Below, in pieces: positions 53,022-61,615 of a DNA stretch of 64,000 bases. This DNA comes from G963663315 sp963668255 (GTDB lineage Bacteria > Pseudomonadota > Gammaproteobacteria > Arenicellales > Poriferihabitantaceae). Within the stretch, counting starts at the first letter, position 1, and each line of letters begins with the position of its first letter. The stretch spans positions 806,001-870,000 of the forward strand of contig OZ220708.1 in assembly GCA_965116595.1 (NCBI GenBank), given 5' to 3'. The translations under genes and the position numbers were made by a program. The notes below the pieces were generated by a model. That model saw only the letters and a program-made list of their open reading frames with translations. It was not told the origin of the DNA and ran no database searches.

Positions 53022-53804
53022 CCGGTTTCGATTGACACTGCCAACAGTTTCAGCGTAGACAAAATCTCTCTGGCCGGACGGAATATTGTCGTTACAGGCG
53101 CGGCATCGGAAATCGGCGGCGCGGTCAGTCTGGCGGCGGCGCAGTCGGGTGCGACCATCGTGCTGCTTGATCGCAAACAAAGGGAATTGATTCCGGTTTA
53201 CGATCAGATCTGCGAATCGGGATACCCGGAACCGATCATGGTTGAAATTGATCTTCGTCGTGTACAACCCGAAGGGTTCGTGGCGCTGGCAGATTCCTTG
53301 AGCCGGACCTGTGCAAAAATCCATGGTCTCGTGCATTGTGCGTTGTGGGGTGCGCCGCTGACACCGGTCGCACACAGTGATATGCCTGTGTGGCAGAAGA
53401 TTCTGGATCAACAGTTGATACGCCCGATGTATCTGACCCGCTCCCTGTATCCGCTGTTAAAACACGACAATCCGGTTTCGATCATATTTTCGGTACTGGC
53501 AAGCGGACGCAGCGGCTCAGCCTACTGGGGAGCAACCGGCGCCGCATTCGCAGGAATCGAAAACCTGTCTCAAACCCTGTCCCACGAATGGGAAAACCGG
53601 AATATCCGTATCAATACACTGGATTGCGGGAAAGTGAAAACCGCGCTTCGGAAGCAATTCTACCCGGGCGAAGATATCGGGCAATTGCGCGACCCGGATG
53701 ACTGCGAAATCATTCGGCATTATCTTTATCTGCTGTCAGATCACTCTGAACACATCACCGCCAGTCAATTGGTGGTCCCGCCCCTGATGCCTACCGGATC
53801 CTGA
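53022..53804 (+). CDS. YciK-like SDR with degenerate active site
   Basis: 260 residues from the ATG at 53022; an ATG at 52950 would overlap the preceding gene and adds 24 unlike residues. The sequence follows E. coli YciK (VVTGAASEIGGAV; MYLTRSLYPLLK; GRSGSAYWGATGAAF; RINTLDCGKVKTALRKQFYPGED) but active-site positions are replaced: NAG becomes CAL (107-109), the catalytic Tyr becomes Thr173 and the Lys Phe177, and the Ser region is altered. The Rossmann core seems intact, so it may bind a nucleotide without reducing a substrate. It is convergent with rluB, overlapping by 14 bases; yciK and rluB are also near each other in E. coli. Confidence 0.75.
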   Translation, partial: PVSIDTANSFSVDKISLAGRNIVVTGAASEIGGAVSLAAAQSGATIVLLDRKQRELIPVYDQICESGYPEPIMVEIDLRRVQPEGFVALADSLSRTCAKIHGLVHCALWGAPLTPVAHSDMPVWQKILDQQLIRPMYLTRSLYPLLKHDNPVSIIFSVLASGRSGSAYWGATGAAFAGIENLSQTLSHEWENRNIRINTLDCGKVKTALRKQFYPGEDIGQLRDPDDCEIIRHYLYLLSDHSEHITASQLVVPPLMPTGS

Positions 53805-54606
53805 ATTTTCGCTTTTTCGGAACCTTCGGTGTGAATATCCTGCCTTTATCCTGATTGCCGGAAACGAGGGCGATGGTTTCCGGCGGGAGCTTGAGAAAGG
53901 AACCTGGCTTTAGCCCGCGAGGCAGCGCCACAGCGCCATATCTGATTCTGTTCAATCTGTTCACCCTGCAGCCGATGGCCTCCCACATTCTGCGTACTGC
54001 ACGATACTTGCCTGACGTGATCGTGACCGAATACCAACTGTTGGACTGTTCTCCCGCCTGCCTGCTCAATGCGTAAACCCGATCAAAGCGAATCAGCGCG
54101 CCATCGATTTTTATTCCTGATTTCAGTTTTTCGATACCGCTTCCGGTCACTTCACCAAATACGCGGCACAGGTATTCGCGCTCAAGTCCAAGCCTGGGAT
54201 GCATCAGATGATTGGCAAGCCCGCCATCATTGGTGAACAGCATGATGCCACGAGTGTTGATATCCAGCCTCCCTACCGCCACCCATCTCTGTCCTTTGAT
54301 CGCAGGCAGATTGCGGAAAACTGTCGGGCGGTTTTCGGGATCGGAGCGGGTGCATATTTCACCTTCAGGCTTGTTATAGAGCAGCAGTTGTTGCGGGTTT
54401 TGCTGATTCCTGTCATAGGGCATTTTCAACGGTCTGCCATCAATACTGATCCGGCAACCCGCTGCCACCCGATCACCGGGTCGGGCTGTTTTTCCATTTA
54501 CTGAAATTTTTCCCTGAACAATCCATTGTTCGATTTTTCTCCTTGAGCCTATCCCGAGCGCCGAAAGATATTTTTGCAGCCGCTGTTGTTCAACCGTTGC
54601 TGGCAT
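53791..54606 (-). CDS. rluB: 23S rRNA pseudouridine synthase RluB
   Basis: 271 residues from the ATG at 54606. N-terminal S4 domain (RLQKYLSALGIGSRRKIEQWIVQGKISVNG), then the RsuA/RluB catalytic domain with Asp in VGRLDINTRGIMLFTNDGGLANHLMHP and the C-terminal SGKYRAVRRMWEAIGCRVNRLNRIRYG. The scpB-rluB neighbourhood supports RluB over RsuA or RluE. The start overlaps the scpB stop by 17 bases. The upstream in-frame extension is unlike the family. Confidence 0.92.
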   Translation of the reverse strand: MPATVEQQRLQKYLSALGIGSRRKIEQWIVQGKISVNGKTARPGDRVAAGCRISIDGRPLKMPYDRNQQNPQQLLLYNKPEGEICTRSDPENRPTVFRNLPAIKGQRWVAVGRLDINTRGIMLFTNDGGLANHLMHPRLGLEREYLCRVFGEVTGSGIEKLKSGIKIDGALIRFDRVYALSRQAGEQSNSWYSVTITSGKYRAVRRMWEAIGCRVNRLNRIRYGAVALPRGLKPGSFLKLPPETIALVSGNQDKGRIFTPKVPKKRKFRIR

Positions 54607-55222
54607 CACTGGTCTGCAAATCCGACAGCGCTTCCACAGGCGCAGAAAGTCCTGAATCTTTTGCCAGGTCCTCTGCGACTTCTGCAAATTCACGCTGCTC
54701 CATCAAGGGAGGCAGATCACTCAGGGATTCAAGATTGAAATAAGCCAGAAATTGCGGCGTTGTCACGAATAGCTCAGGGCGACCCGGAACATCCCTCACT
54801 CCCGCCTGCCTGATCCACTCCCTTTCCAATAATCGCTGCATGATCTCGGTACTCACTGACACCCCTCTGATCTCCTCGATATCACCGCGTGTCACAGGTT
54901 GGCGGTAGGCGATTACGGCCAGCGTCTCAAGCTGCGCCTTGGAGAATTTCGGAGGGCGACTGGCGTACAGTTTTCTGATCCATTGGGCATACTGAACCCT
55001 GGTTTGCAGTCGATAGCCGTTGCCTGTTTTTTTGACCTCGATACTGCGGGATTCATAATCACGCTGCAATTCCCTGATCGTGGATTCCACTTCATCCGGT
55101 CCGGGCGTAGCTTCCTTGTCAAAAACGGATTGAATCACCGACACACTCAATGGGGTCTCAGACACAATGAGCAGGGACTCGATTATATTTTTCAGCTCGG
55201 AATTGATTGCTTCACTGTTCAT
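54590..55222 (-). CDS. scpB: Segregation and condensation protein B
   Basis: 210-residue kleisin-associated winged-helix protein of the SMC-ScpAB condensin. EAINSELKNIIESLLIVSETPLSV, FSKAQLETLAVIAYRQPVTRGDIEEIRGV, RQAGVRDVPGRPELFVTTPQFLAYFNLESLSDLPPL are the two winged-helix blocks. Its start overlaps scpA by 11 bases. smc itself is not in the window. Confidence 0.95.
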   Translation of the reverse strand: MNSEAINSELKNIIESLLIVSETPLSVSVIQSVFDKEATPGPDEVESTIRELQRDYESRSIEVKKTGNGYRLQTRVQYAQWIRKLYASRPPKFSKAQLETLAVIAYRQPVTRGDIEEIRGVSVSTEIMQRLLEREWIRQAGVRDVPGRPELFVTTPQFLAYFNLESLSDLPPLMEQREFAEVAEDLAKDSGLSAPVEALSDLQTSDASNG

Positions 55223-56015
55223 TTCTTTTCACATAAATCGACCCGAACGACTCATTCTGCACAACGACCAGCATATCATCGCGCATCAACTCGAGTATCG
55301 CCATAAAACTGACGACCAGTCCGGTCCTCCCCTGCTCAAGGTTAAAAAATTCTTCGAAGCGCACAAAACGTGAAGTGTTGTGGATTTTATGCAGAATGGA
55401 TGCCATTTTCTCCCGCATTGTCAGACCTTCCCTGTCTATTGAAAATTTTCGATTCAGCCTGGAACGCTCAATTACATTTCTGAATGCAACCACCAGATCA
55501 TTGAGTGACGCCCTTGATTCAACCTTGACAGGTTCAGGATCCTGGAAACCGACACTGACCAGGTAAAGCTCCCTTTCCAGTCGAGGTTGACTGTCGATAT
55601 CCTGCGCAGCCTGCCTGAATCTCTCATATACCTGCAATCGGCGAACCAGCACAGCTCTGGGGTCATCTTCTTCAGAGTCCTCTTCGGGATACAGTTGAGG
55701 TAAAAGCATGCGGGATTTAATTTCAGCCAGCATGGCCGCCATCACCAGATATTCTGCCGCCAGATCCAGGCGAAATTTACGCATCAGTTCGACATACTCC
55801 ATATACTGCCTGATAATCAGCGCAACCGGAATGTCCAGTATGTCGAGATTCTGTTTTCGGATCAGATAGAGCAACAAATCCAATGGGCCCTGAAAGGTTT
55901 CCAGAAATACTTCCAGTGCATCCGGAGGAATAAACAGATTCTGAGGCCACTTTTCCAGCGTTTCGCCATTGATCAGTACAGGTGCAGGCAGCTTACTGTT
56001 GCTGATACCGGTCAT
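55212..56015 (-). CDS. scpA: Segregation and condensation protein A
   Basis: 267-residue kleisin subunit. The N-terminal SMC-binding block FQGPLDLLLYLIRKQNLDILDIPVALI, then EYLVMAAMLAEIKSRMLLP, an acidic hinge (EEDSEEDDPRAVLVRRLQVYERF), and the C-terminal winged helix (FEEFFNLEQGRTGLVVSFMAILELMRDD). scpA-scpB-rluB is the usual order. trpS precedes it by 3 bases. Confidence 0.95.
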   Translation of the reverse strand: MTGISNSKLPAPVLINGETLEKWPQNLFIPPDALEVFLETFQGPLDLLLYLIRKQNLDILDIPVALIIRQYMEYVELMRKFRLDLAAEYLVMAAMLAEIKSRMLLPQLYPEEDSEEDDPRAVLVRRLQVYERFRQAAQDIDSQPRLERELYLVSVGFQDPEPVKVESRASLNDLVVAFRNVIERSRLNRKFSIDREGLTMREKMASILHKIHNTSRFVRFEEFFNLEQGRTGLVVSFMAILELMRDDMLVVVQNESFGSIYVKRNEQ

Positions 56016-56018
56016 CGA

Positions 56019-57257
56019 CTACCCGTATCTGGTTCCGACCGCATCCCTGACAATCTGCATGGTTTCAAGAGCGGTCTCGCGAGCCTTCTGATTGCCTTGA
56101 TGAATTATTTCCTTCACCAGGGCCGGATTCGATTCGTAGACCCGGGCACGCTGCTGTATTTCTTCCTGTTCTTCAAGAATCTTTTTGATCAACGGTTTTT
56201 TACATGCAAGACAACCGAAAGATGCTGCACGACAGCCGGAATCAACCCATTCCCGAATTTCCGCATCACTATACACCAGATGCAATTGCCATACCGGGCA
56301 CTTTTCAGGGTTACCAGGATCTGTCAGCCGAACCCTGGCAGGGTCCGTCGGCATAACATTGATTGATTGTTCGACTCGCTTCGGATCATCCCTGAGGGCG
56401 ATAATATTTCCGTAGGACTTTGACATTTTCTGACCGTCAAGCCCAGGCATTCTGGCCGCCTCAGTCAATAGTACTTCAGGCTCGGGTAAAATTGCCTTGC
56501 CCTTTCCCTCGAAAAATCCGGTCAGTCGGTCTTTCTGATCATGATTGATATTGGCTTGCTCTCGAATCAGGCTTAGCGCTTCTTGATGGGCCTGTTTATC
56601 GCCCTGCTCCGAATATGCCCGCTGCAAGCGGAAAAAAACCTTAGCGGATTTTTTGCCCATTTGCTTGATCGCCTGATCAACACTGGCCTTGAAATCGGGG
56701 CCGCGCCCGAAAAAGTAATTGAATCGACGTGCAACTTCCCGAGTCAATTCAACATGGGGAGCCTGATCTTCTCCCACAGGAACATAAGCCGCACGATAAA
56801 TCAGAATATCTGCGGACTGCAGCAGTGGATAACCCAAAAAGCCGAAGGTTGCCAGGTCCCTGTCCTTCAGTTTTTGTTGCTGGTCCTTAAAACTCGGCAC
56901 CCGCTCCAGCCAGCCCAATGGTGTCACCATCGACAACATCAAATGAAGTTCTGCATGTTCGGGCACTTCGCTTTGTATAAAAAGGGTGGCCTGCTCGGGG
57001 TCCACTCCCGCTGCCAGCCAGTCGATCACCATATCCCAAACATGCTCCTTCATGGTTTGCGGCGTGTCATAGTGAGTGGTCAGTGCATGCCAGTCCGCAA
57101 CGAAATAATAGCACTCGTAATCGCGCTGCAACCTTACCCAGTTCTTCAACACCCCGTGAAGATGCCCAACATGCAGTCGACCGGTTGGGCGCATACCGGA
57201 CAGCACCCGGTTATTATTACCATTCAGGCTGTCGTTTATTGTTTCGTCTGAAGTCAT
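56019..57257 (-). CDS. trpS: Tryptophanyl-tRNA synthetase, long form with Fe-S-type cysteine motif
   Basis: 412 residues from the ATG at 57257, one base after the yciO stop; E. coli TrpS has 334, and the extra length is an internal insertion as in Pseudomonas-type TrpS. HVGH lies at 29-32 and KMSKS at 277-281. Cys320, Cys342, Cys349 and Cys352 (C-x21-C-x6-C-x2-C) resemble the C-x22-C-x6-C-x2-C [4Fe-4S] motif of Thermotoga maritima TrpRS, which lies in its anticodon-binding domain. An upstream in-frame start would overlap yciO by 74 bases and is rejected. Confidence 0.94.
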   Translation of the reverse strand: MTSDETINDSLNGNNNRVLSGMRPTGRLHVGHLHGVLKNWVRLQRDYECYYFVADWHALTTHYDTPQTMKEHVWDMVIDWLAAGVDPEQATLFIQSEVPEHAELHLMLSMVTPLGWLERVPSFKDQQQKLKDRDLATFGFLGYPLLQSADILIYRAAYVPVGEDQAPHVELTREVARRFNYFFGRGPDFKASVDQAIKQMGKKSAKVFFRLQRAYSEQGDKQAHQEALSLIREQANINHDQKDRLTGFFEGKGKAILPEPEVLLTEAARMPGLDGQKMSKSYGNIIALRDDPKRVEQSINVMPTDPARVRLTDPGNPEKCPVWQLHLVYSDAEIREWVDSGCRAASFGCLACKKPLIKKILEEQEEIQQRARVYESNPALVKEIIHQGNQKARETALETMQIVRDAVGTRYG

Positions 57258-57258
57258 T

Positions 57259-57897
57259 TCATGCGCTTGATTTTCGCTGGATGAAGAAGTCGATATCACC
57301 TTTGCCTGCCCGGAGGACTTCAGGGATGCCACTGACCAGATTTACGACCGATGTAGGTTTATTCTCACAAGGCCCGCCATCAATCACCAGATCAATATCG
57401 TGCTCCAGGATATTGCGAATTTCTTCCGCATCGTTCAGCGGCAGAACCTCCCCCGGCAATATCAATGTTGAACTCATAATCGGTTCCTTTAACGTATCCA
57501 GCAACATTTTCACGATAGGGAAATCGGGCACTCGCAATCCGATTGATCGTCGTTTCGGGTTTTGCAGACGCCTTGGAACTTCCCGGGTGGCAGCGAGAAT
57601 AAATGTATATGGTCCTGGAGTAAAGCGTTTTAACAGCCGATACATGTCGTCGTCCACTGATGCATATAAACTCAATTCCGACAAATCCTTACAGACCAGA
57701 GAGAAGTTGTGTTTGCTGCTGACCTTTCTGATCTTTATTACCCTGTCCATCGCTTTCTTGCTGCCAATAGCGCATCCAAGGGCATAGCTTGAGTCTGTCG
57801 GATAAGCGATCACACCACTTTGTTTGATGATTTCCACTGCCTGATGGATCAACCTGCCCTGAGGGTTGACAGGATGAATCGAAAAATACTGTGCCAT
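57259..57897 (-). CDS. yciO: YciO-type YrdC-domain protein
   Basis: 212-residue paralogue of TsaC. SGVIAYPTDSSYALGCAIG, RKVSSKHNFSLVCKDLSELS, GPYTFILAATREVPRR, IGLRVPDFPIV and IMSSTLILPGE are the YciO-type motifs. YciO shares the threonylcarbamoyl-AMP synthase fold, though its cellular task is less certain than that of TsaC. The trpS-scpA-scpB-rluB neighbourhood matches yciO. It lies 24 bases after pcnB. Confidence 0.9.
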   Translation of the reverse strand: MAQYFSIHPVNPQGRLIHQAVEIIKQSGVIAYPTDSSYALGCAIGSKKAMDRVIKIRKVSSKHNFSLVCKDLSELSLYASVDDDMYRLLKRFTPGPYTFILAATREVPRRLQNPKRRSIGLRVPDFPIVKMLLDTLKEPIMSSTLILPGEVLPLNDAEEIRNILEHDIDLVIDGGPCENKPTSVVNLVSGIPEVLRAGKGDIDFFIQRKSSA

Positions 57898-57921
57898 GTT
57901 TTAGTTGATCGCTTTACTTGA

Positions 57922-59406
57922 TCAGTTTTGCTGCAGGCTGTTACCGTTTCTTCTGCGCCTTCGAGACCTGGTTTTATTCCCCGGCCCGGGCTGACCGCTT
58001 CGGGTCTTGTTCATCGGTTGATGCTGTTTGCGGTAGGTTTGGGAATTGACATGGGCATGCGCAGGGTCATCAGAATCAACACATCGGGCAAACTCGCCAT
58101 CTTCCTGCTTGCAGGTCCACCAATTGACGATTTCGGGGTCTATCTCCCCGATTTGACTGCGTAGAGACAGGAAATCATAAGCTGCCCGAAACCACCTTCG
58201 TTGCATTATCTGGCCTGTTGCCGCAGGCTTTCTGAGTTCGAGCGCTGCCTGCAATTCCCAGATGCCGATGGCCGAGCTTTTGGCTCTCCAGGGCACCGAA
58301 ACCGTTCGGTCCTGAACTTTTAAAACTTTTTCCCCGGCAATCAGACAGGCCGGATCACCTCTCATACCGGACTTGTGCTGCTTTCCCAGTTCCTGCTTGA
58401 ACGGACCCCACAACAGAACGGCGAAAATAAATCCGGCAATGACAGGTTGATCGCTGGAAACACGTGCGTCGGTGTTTTTTAACGCGGCATTTATCAGCGC
58501 TTCCAGTCGGTGTCCGTCCTTGTACTGAATAGCTCGGAAGGTCTGTGGAAAAAGAACCTGCGTGAGGGGAGTCTGACGAAGCGCCTGCCAGGTTTTCCAG
58601 CCACTCTGGTAGTGAAACAACTTCAATATTTCTTCAAACATTCGTGCAGCAGGCACATCTTCGATGAGGGATGCGTATTTATTGATCGCGCTTATCACGT
58701 CAGACTCTACCACCAGGTCGAGTTTCGCCTGAAACCTTACAACCCTGAGCATACGTACCGGGTCTTCGGCAAACCGGGTTGCGGTATCACCTATTACACT
58801 GAGTTTCCGTGCCTTTATGTCTTCAATTCCCTGAACAAAATCAAGTACGATTTCCTCACCCGGATCATAATACAGCGCATTGATTGTAAAGTCCCTGCGG
58901 GTCGCATCTGCATCTATTGAACCGTAAACATTGTCGTCAAGAATCCTGCCGGTGCGGATGGTTCTGTTTCTGCGGCCAGCGGATTTTGTCCCGCTTCCGG
59001 GCGAAGCACGGTAAGTCGCAACCTCAATCACTTCCCGATTGCGCCAGCCCCTGCCATAAGTAATATGTATCAGTTTGAATCGCCGGCCGATGATTCTGGC
59101 GCGATCAAAGAGTTTTCTTATTTGTTCCGGGCTTGCATTGGTGGTGACATCGAAATCCTTGGGCTGACGATTCAGCAATAAGTCCCTGACACAGCCGCCT
59201 ACCAGATAACCGTCAAAGCCAGCACCCTGAAGTCTGTCGATGACCGCCAGGGCATTGACACTGACCCGGGATCGATCAAACCCCAGTTCAAGAGCGTCGT
59301 ATTCAACTGGCCTCAAGAGAAATCGTGGCGAGTTGAATTGGAACAAGTTGAATCGTAACAAGTTGAACTTTACTGATGTTTCATGCCATCGGTCAGCCGT
59401 TTCCAT
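57922..59406 (-). CDS. pcnB: Poly(A) polymerase I
   Basis: Adds 3' poly(A) to RNA to promote decay. Nucleotidyltransferase core with YLVGGCVRDLLLNRQPKDFDVTTNA (catalytic DFD), the head region GSIDADATRRDFTINALYYD, AEDPVRMLRVVRFQAKL, and a strongly basic C-terminal tail (KTRSRRRRRNG). The VTTNA form and long tail favour PcnB over the CCA enzyme. 494 residues from the ATG at 59406, which overlaps bioY by 37 bases; the first 30 residues are encoded by a 15-base repeat and are unlike the family, so a later TTG near 59316 may be the true start. Confidence 0.9.
   Translation of the reverse strand: METADRWHETSVKFNLLRFNLFQFNSPRFLLRPVEYDALELGFDRSRVSVNALAVIDRLQGAGFDGYLVGGCVRDLLLNRQPKDFDVTTNASPEQIRKLFDRARIIGRRFKLIHITYGRGWRNREVIEVATYRASPGSGTKSAGRRNRTIRTGRILDDNVYGSIDADATRRDFTINALYYDPGEEIVLDFVQGIEDIKARKLSVIGDTATRFAEDPVRMLRVVRFQAKLDLVVESDVISAINKYASLIEDVPAARMFEEILKLFHYQSGWKTWQALRQTPLTQVLFPQTFRAIQYKDGHRLEALINAALKNTDARVSSDQPVIAGFIFAVLLWGPFKQELGKQHKSGMRGDPACLIAGEKVLKVQDRTVSVPWRAKSSAIGIWELQAALELRKPAATGQIMQRRWFRAAYDFLSLRSQIGEIDPEIVNWWTCKQEDGEFARCVDSDDPAHAHVNSQTYRKQHQPMNKTRSGQPGPGNKTRSRRRRRNGNSLQQN
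59331..59368. repeat. 15-base tandem repeat, about 2.5 copies
   Basis: AGTTGAA recurs at 59331, 59346 and 59361, with near-identical 15-base units. It lies between the bioY stop and the conserved part of pcnB, and if translated encodes the repeated NLLRFNLFQFNS near the pcnB N-terminus. Confidence 0.6.
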
Positions 59407-59969
59407 GCCATCGGCAAAATGATCATGGCAAGTATGATCTTCGCCAGATCACCCAGCAGAAAAGGCGTTATTCCCCATGCCAGAATCGGCTTGTCCCAGC
59501 CGAGAACCTGTCCCAACCAGATCAACCCGGGGATATAGATAATGATATTACCGACCAGCATTGCCAGGAAAGTGCTGACAAATTTTCGGTCCCAGCCTTT
59601 TTCGGCGAGGTAGCCAGTCGCAGCGGCAGCCAACACAAAACCGATCAGATATCCCCCTGTCGGCCCCATCATGTAAGCAAGTCCCAGGCCTTTTTCCGGT
59701 GTGCCGGCAAACACGGGCAAGCCGAACGCTCCCAGCGCCATATAAAGGATGACTGTAGAGGCGCCGAGTCTCCATCCATATATCATGCCAAGCCCCAAAA
59801 CGATAAAGGTCTGCATGGTCATCGGTACTGGATAAAACGGGATTTTCAGTTTTGCTGACAAGGTCAGTAAGCCGGCGCCGGCAATGACCAGGATCAACTT
59901 ACGCATCCATCCTGGATTTTCCCATAATGTGTCCGCCAGAGTAGGAAATTGAATTGATTGCGTCGTCAT
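59370..59969 (-). CDS. bioY: Biotin transporter BioY
   Basis: 199-residue S component of the biotin ECF transporter, six predicted membrane helices. LSAKLKIPFYPVPMTMQTFIVL and GLAYMMGPTGGYLIGF are the biotin-binding family signatures. The energising partners bioM and bioN are not adjacent, so BioY may work alone or use partners encoded elsewhere. Biotin supply connects to accB/accC in the same window. An extended -10 promoter lies about 80 bases upstream. Confidence 0.95.
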   Translation of the reverse strand: MTTQSIQFPTLADTLWENPGWMRKLILVIAGAGLLTLSAKLKIPFYPVPMTMQTFIVLGLGMIYGWRLGASTVILYMALGAFGLPVFAGTPEKGLGLAYMMGPTGGYLIGFVLAAAATGYLAEKGWDRKFVSTFLAMLVGNIIIYIPGLIWLGQVLGWDKPILAWGITPFLLGDLAKIILAMIILPMAWKRLTDGMKHQ

Positions 59970-60048
59970 GGTTTACCTCGTAATGGAATCAGAATTATAA
60001 GGATACGATTCTTGAAAATGCCCCTTACCGGATATATTGCGAGGCAAT

Positions 60049-60057
60049 ATTATACCA
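60049..60057 (-). promoter_or_regulatory. Extended -10 promoter of bioY
   Basis: On the minus strand TGGTATAAT: perfect TATAAT (60054-60049) with an upstream TGn. The leader to the bioY ATG is about 75 bases and contains GAATC and GATTC half-sites 16 bases apart, possibly an operator. Confidence 0.6.
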
Positions 60058-60089
60058 TTTATCCGGCCTGAACAGAGCCGGGAAATCAG

Positions 60090-61556
60090 CTAACGACCTC
60101 TGGCAAGAATTGCACCGAACAACAGAAGAGCCATAAGTATAAACACCGGTTTTTCCCCAAATACAGTATAGGGGGTAGTACCGGTTCGCGGTTGCATCGA
60201 TCCCTTGAGAACCTGCTGGACAAATTGTGGCGCATAGCCGTCAATCCCTCCTTTCCAGTTGATCAACGCTGACAACCCGTTATTGGAGGAACGAAGCATC
60301 GGGCGCTCACTTTCACGGGCGCGAAAGCGGGCCATTTGCAGTCTCTGGTGAGGAGCAAATGAATCACCAAACCAGATATCCTCGCTGACATTGACCAGAG
60401 CTCCGGAAATGGCAACCTGGTCTTTCGACACATCGGGAAATATATCTTCAAAACAGATTGATACTGCAAATCTGTTACCGGCTGCCATCAACGGTGATTG
60501 TGGTTCATTCCAGGGACTGAAATCAGACATCGGGATACTCACCATTTCCGCCAACCCACCCAAAACATTACGCAGTGGCAGATACTCACCAAACGGAACA
60601 AGGTGCTGCTTTTTGTAGATCATTACCTGATGGTCAGTGACTGCAACCACACTGTTATAATCACGCGTCTGCCCATCTGTTTCATCGCGATACAGGATGC
60701 CGAAAATAAAATCCGCAGGATGCGCCTGAAGCTCTGCCCAGAAACCGCCTGAAAGCCGACTGGTATAATCCGGGACCGCTGCTTCGGGCCAGATAATCAG
60801 ATCCACATCCTTGTGTTGCTGACTCTTCGACATGTAGTCTGCAATAGTACGATTTGTCAGCGCATCATCCCATTTTTGTGTAATCGGCACATTGTTCTGG
60901 ACAAGCGCCACTGAAATCGGTTCTCCCTCAGCCCGGGTCCATGCAGTTTGATTGAGTAACCACCCTCCTGCCCAGACCGCAATCAATAACACTCCGGCAA
61001 TGCCGTTCGATATCGACACATGCCTCAATATCGAGGCCAATAGCCCTGAACTCAACAACACGATCAATCCGACCAGGTAGACCCCCCCTATCGGCGCATA
61101 GTTTGACAACGGGGTGTCGAGCCAGGCGTAGCCGGTTGACAGCCACGGGAATCCGGTAAACATCCAGCTCCTGAGCCATTCAAACAAAATCCAGGATACC
61201 GGCATGATTATCGATAACCGAATCGTTGCATTCCATTTCGAGAAAAATGACTGCACCCAGCCGCACAGCATCGGGAAAATTGACATGTAGCATATAACCG
61301 CAAACACACACAGGCCAGCAATGACTTCAGGCATACCGCCGTAGGTATGAATACTGACATACATCCATGAAATGCCGACTCCGAACATGGAGATGCCGAA
61401 GGCGAAACCGGACCACACGGCAACCCGGGTACTGCTCACTAGCCAGATTCCAAACAGGATGGCAATACTGACCATGCCTAAAGGCCACCAATTGAATGGG
61501 GCAAAAGATAAGGTGTTGAGGATGCCTGCAACCAGAGCAAGCAGAATATTAATCAT
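60090..61556 (-). CDS. lnt: Apolipoprotein N-acyltransferase Lnt
   Basis: 488-residue inner-membrane enzyme that adds the third acyl chain to lipoproteins. About six N-terminal membrane helices precede a nitrilase-like periplasmic domain with the triad Glu258 (IIWPEAAVPDY), Lys316 (YKKQHLVPFGEYLPL) and Cys368 (VSICFEDIFPD), followed by a final membrane helix. Complete triad, full length. ybeY lies 59 bases upstream; the usual intervening ybeX (corC) is absent. Confidence 0.95.
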   Translation of the reverse strand: MINILLALVAGILNTLSFAPFNWWPLGMVSIAILFGIWLVSSTRVAVWSGFAFGISMFGVGISWMYVSIHTYGGMPEVIAGLCVFAVICYMSIFPMLCGWVQSFFSKWNATIRLSIIMPVSWILFEWLRSWMFTGFPWLSTGYAWLDTPLSNYAPIGGVYLVGLIVLLSSGLLASILRHVSISNGIAGVLLIAVWAGGWLLNQTAWTRAEGEPISVALVQNNVPITQKWDDALTNRTIADYMSKSQQHKDVDLIIWPEAAVPDYTSRLSGGFWAELQAHPADFIFGILYRDETDGQTRDYNSVVAVTDHQVMIYKKQHLVPFGEYLPLRNVLGGLAEMVSIPMSDFSPWNEPQSPLMAAGNRFAVSICFEDIFPDVSKDQVAISGALVNVSEDIWFGDSFAPHQRLQMARFRARESERPMLRSSNNGLSALINWKGGIDGYAPQFVQQVLKGSMQPRTGTTPYTVFGEKPVFILMALLLFGAILARGR

Positions 61557-61615
61557 ATCCCAGGAAAAATTTGCCAGTTTTGACCATACCCGTCAACCAG
61601 CCGGATATGATCTGC

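Noticed and set aside
57922..59406. CCA-adding enzyme as an alternative for pcnB
   Set aside because: The core motifs fit either family, but the VTTNA segment, the long basic tail and overall length fit poly(A) polymerase I better.
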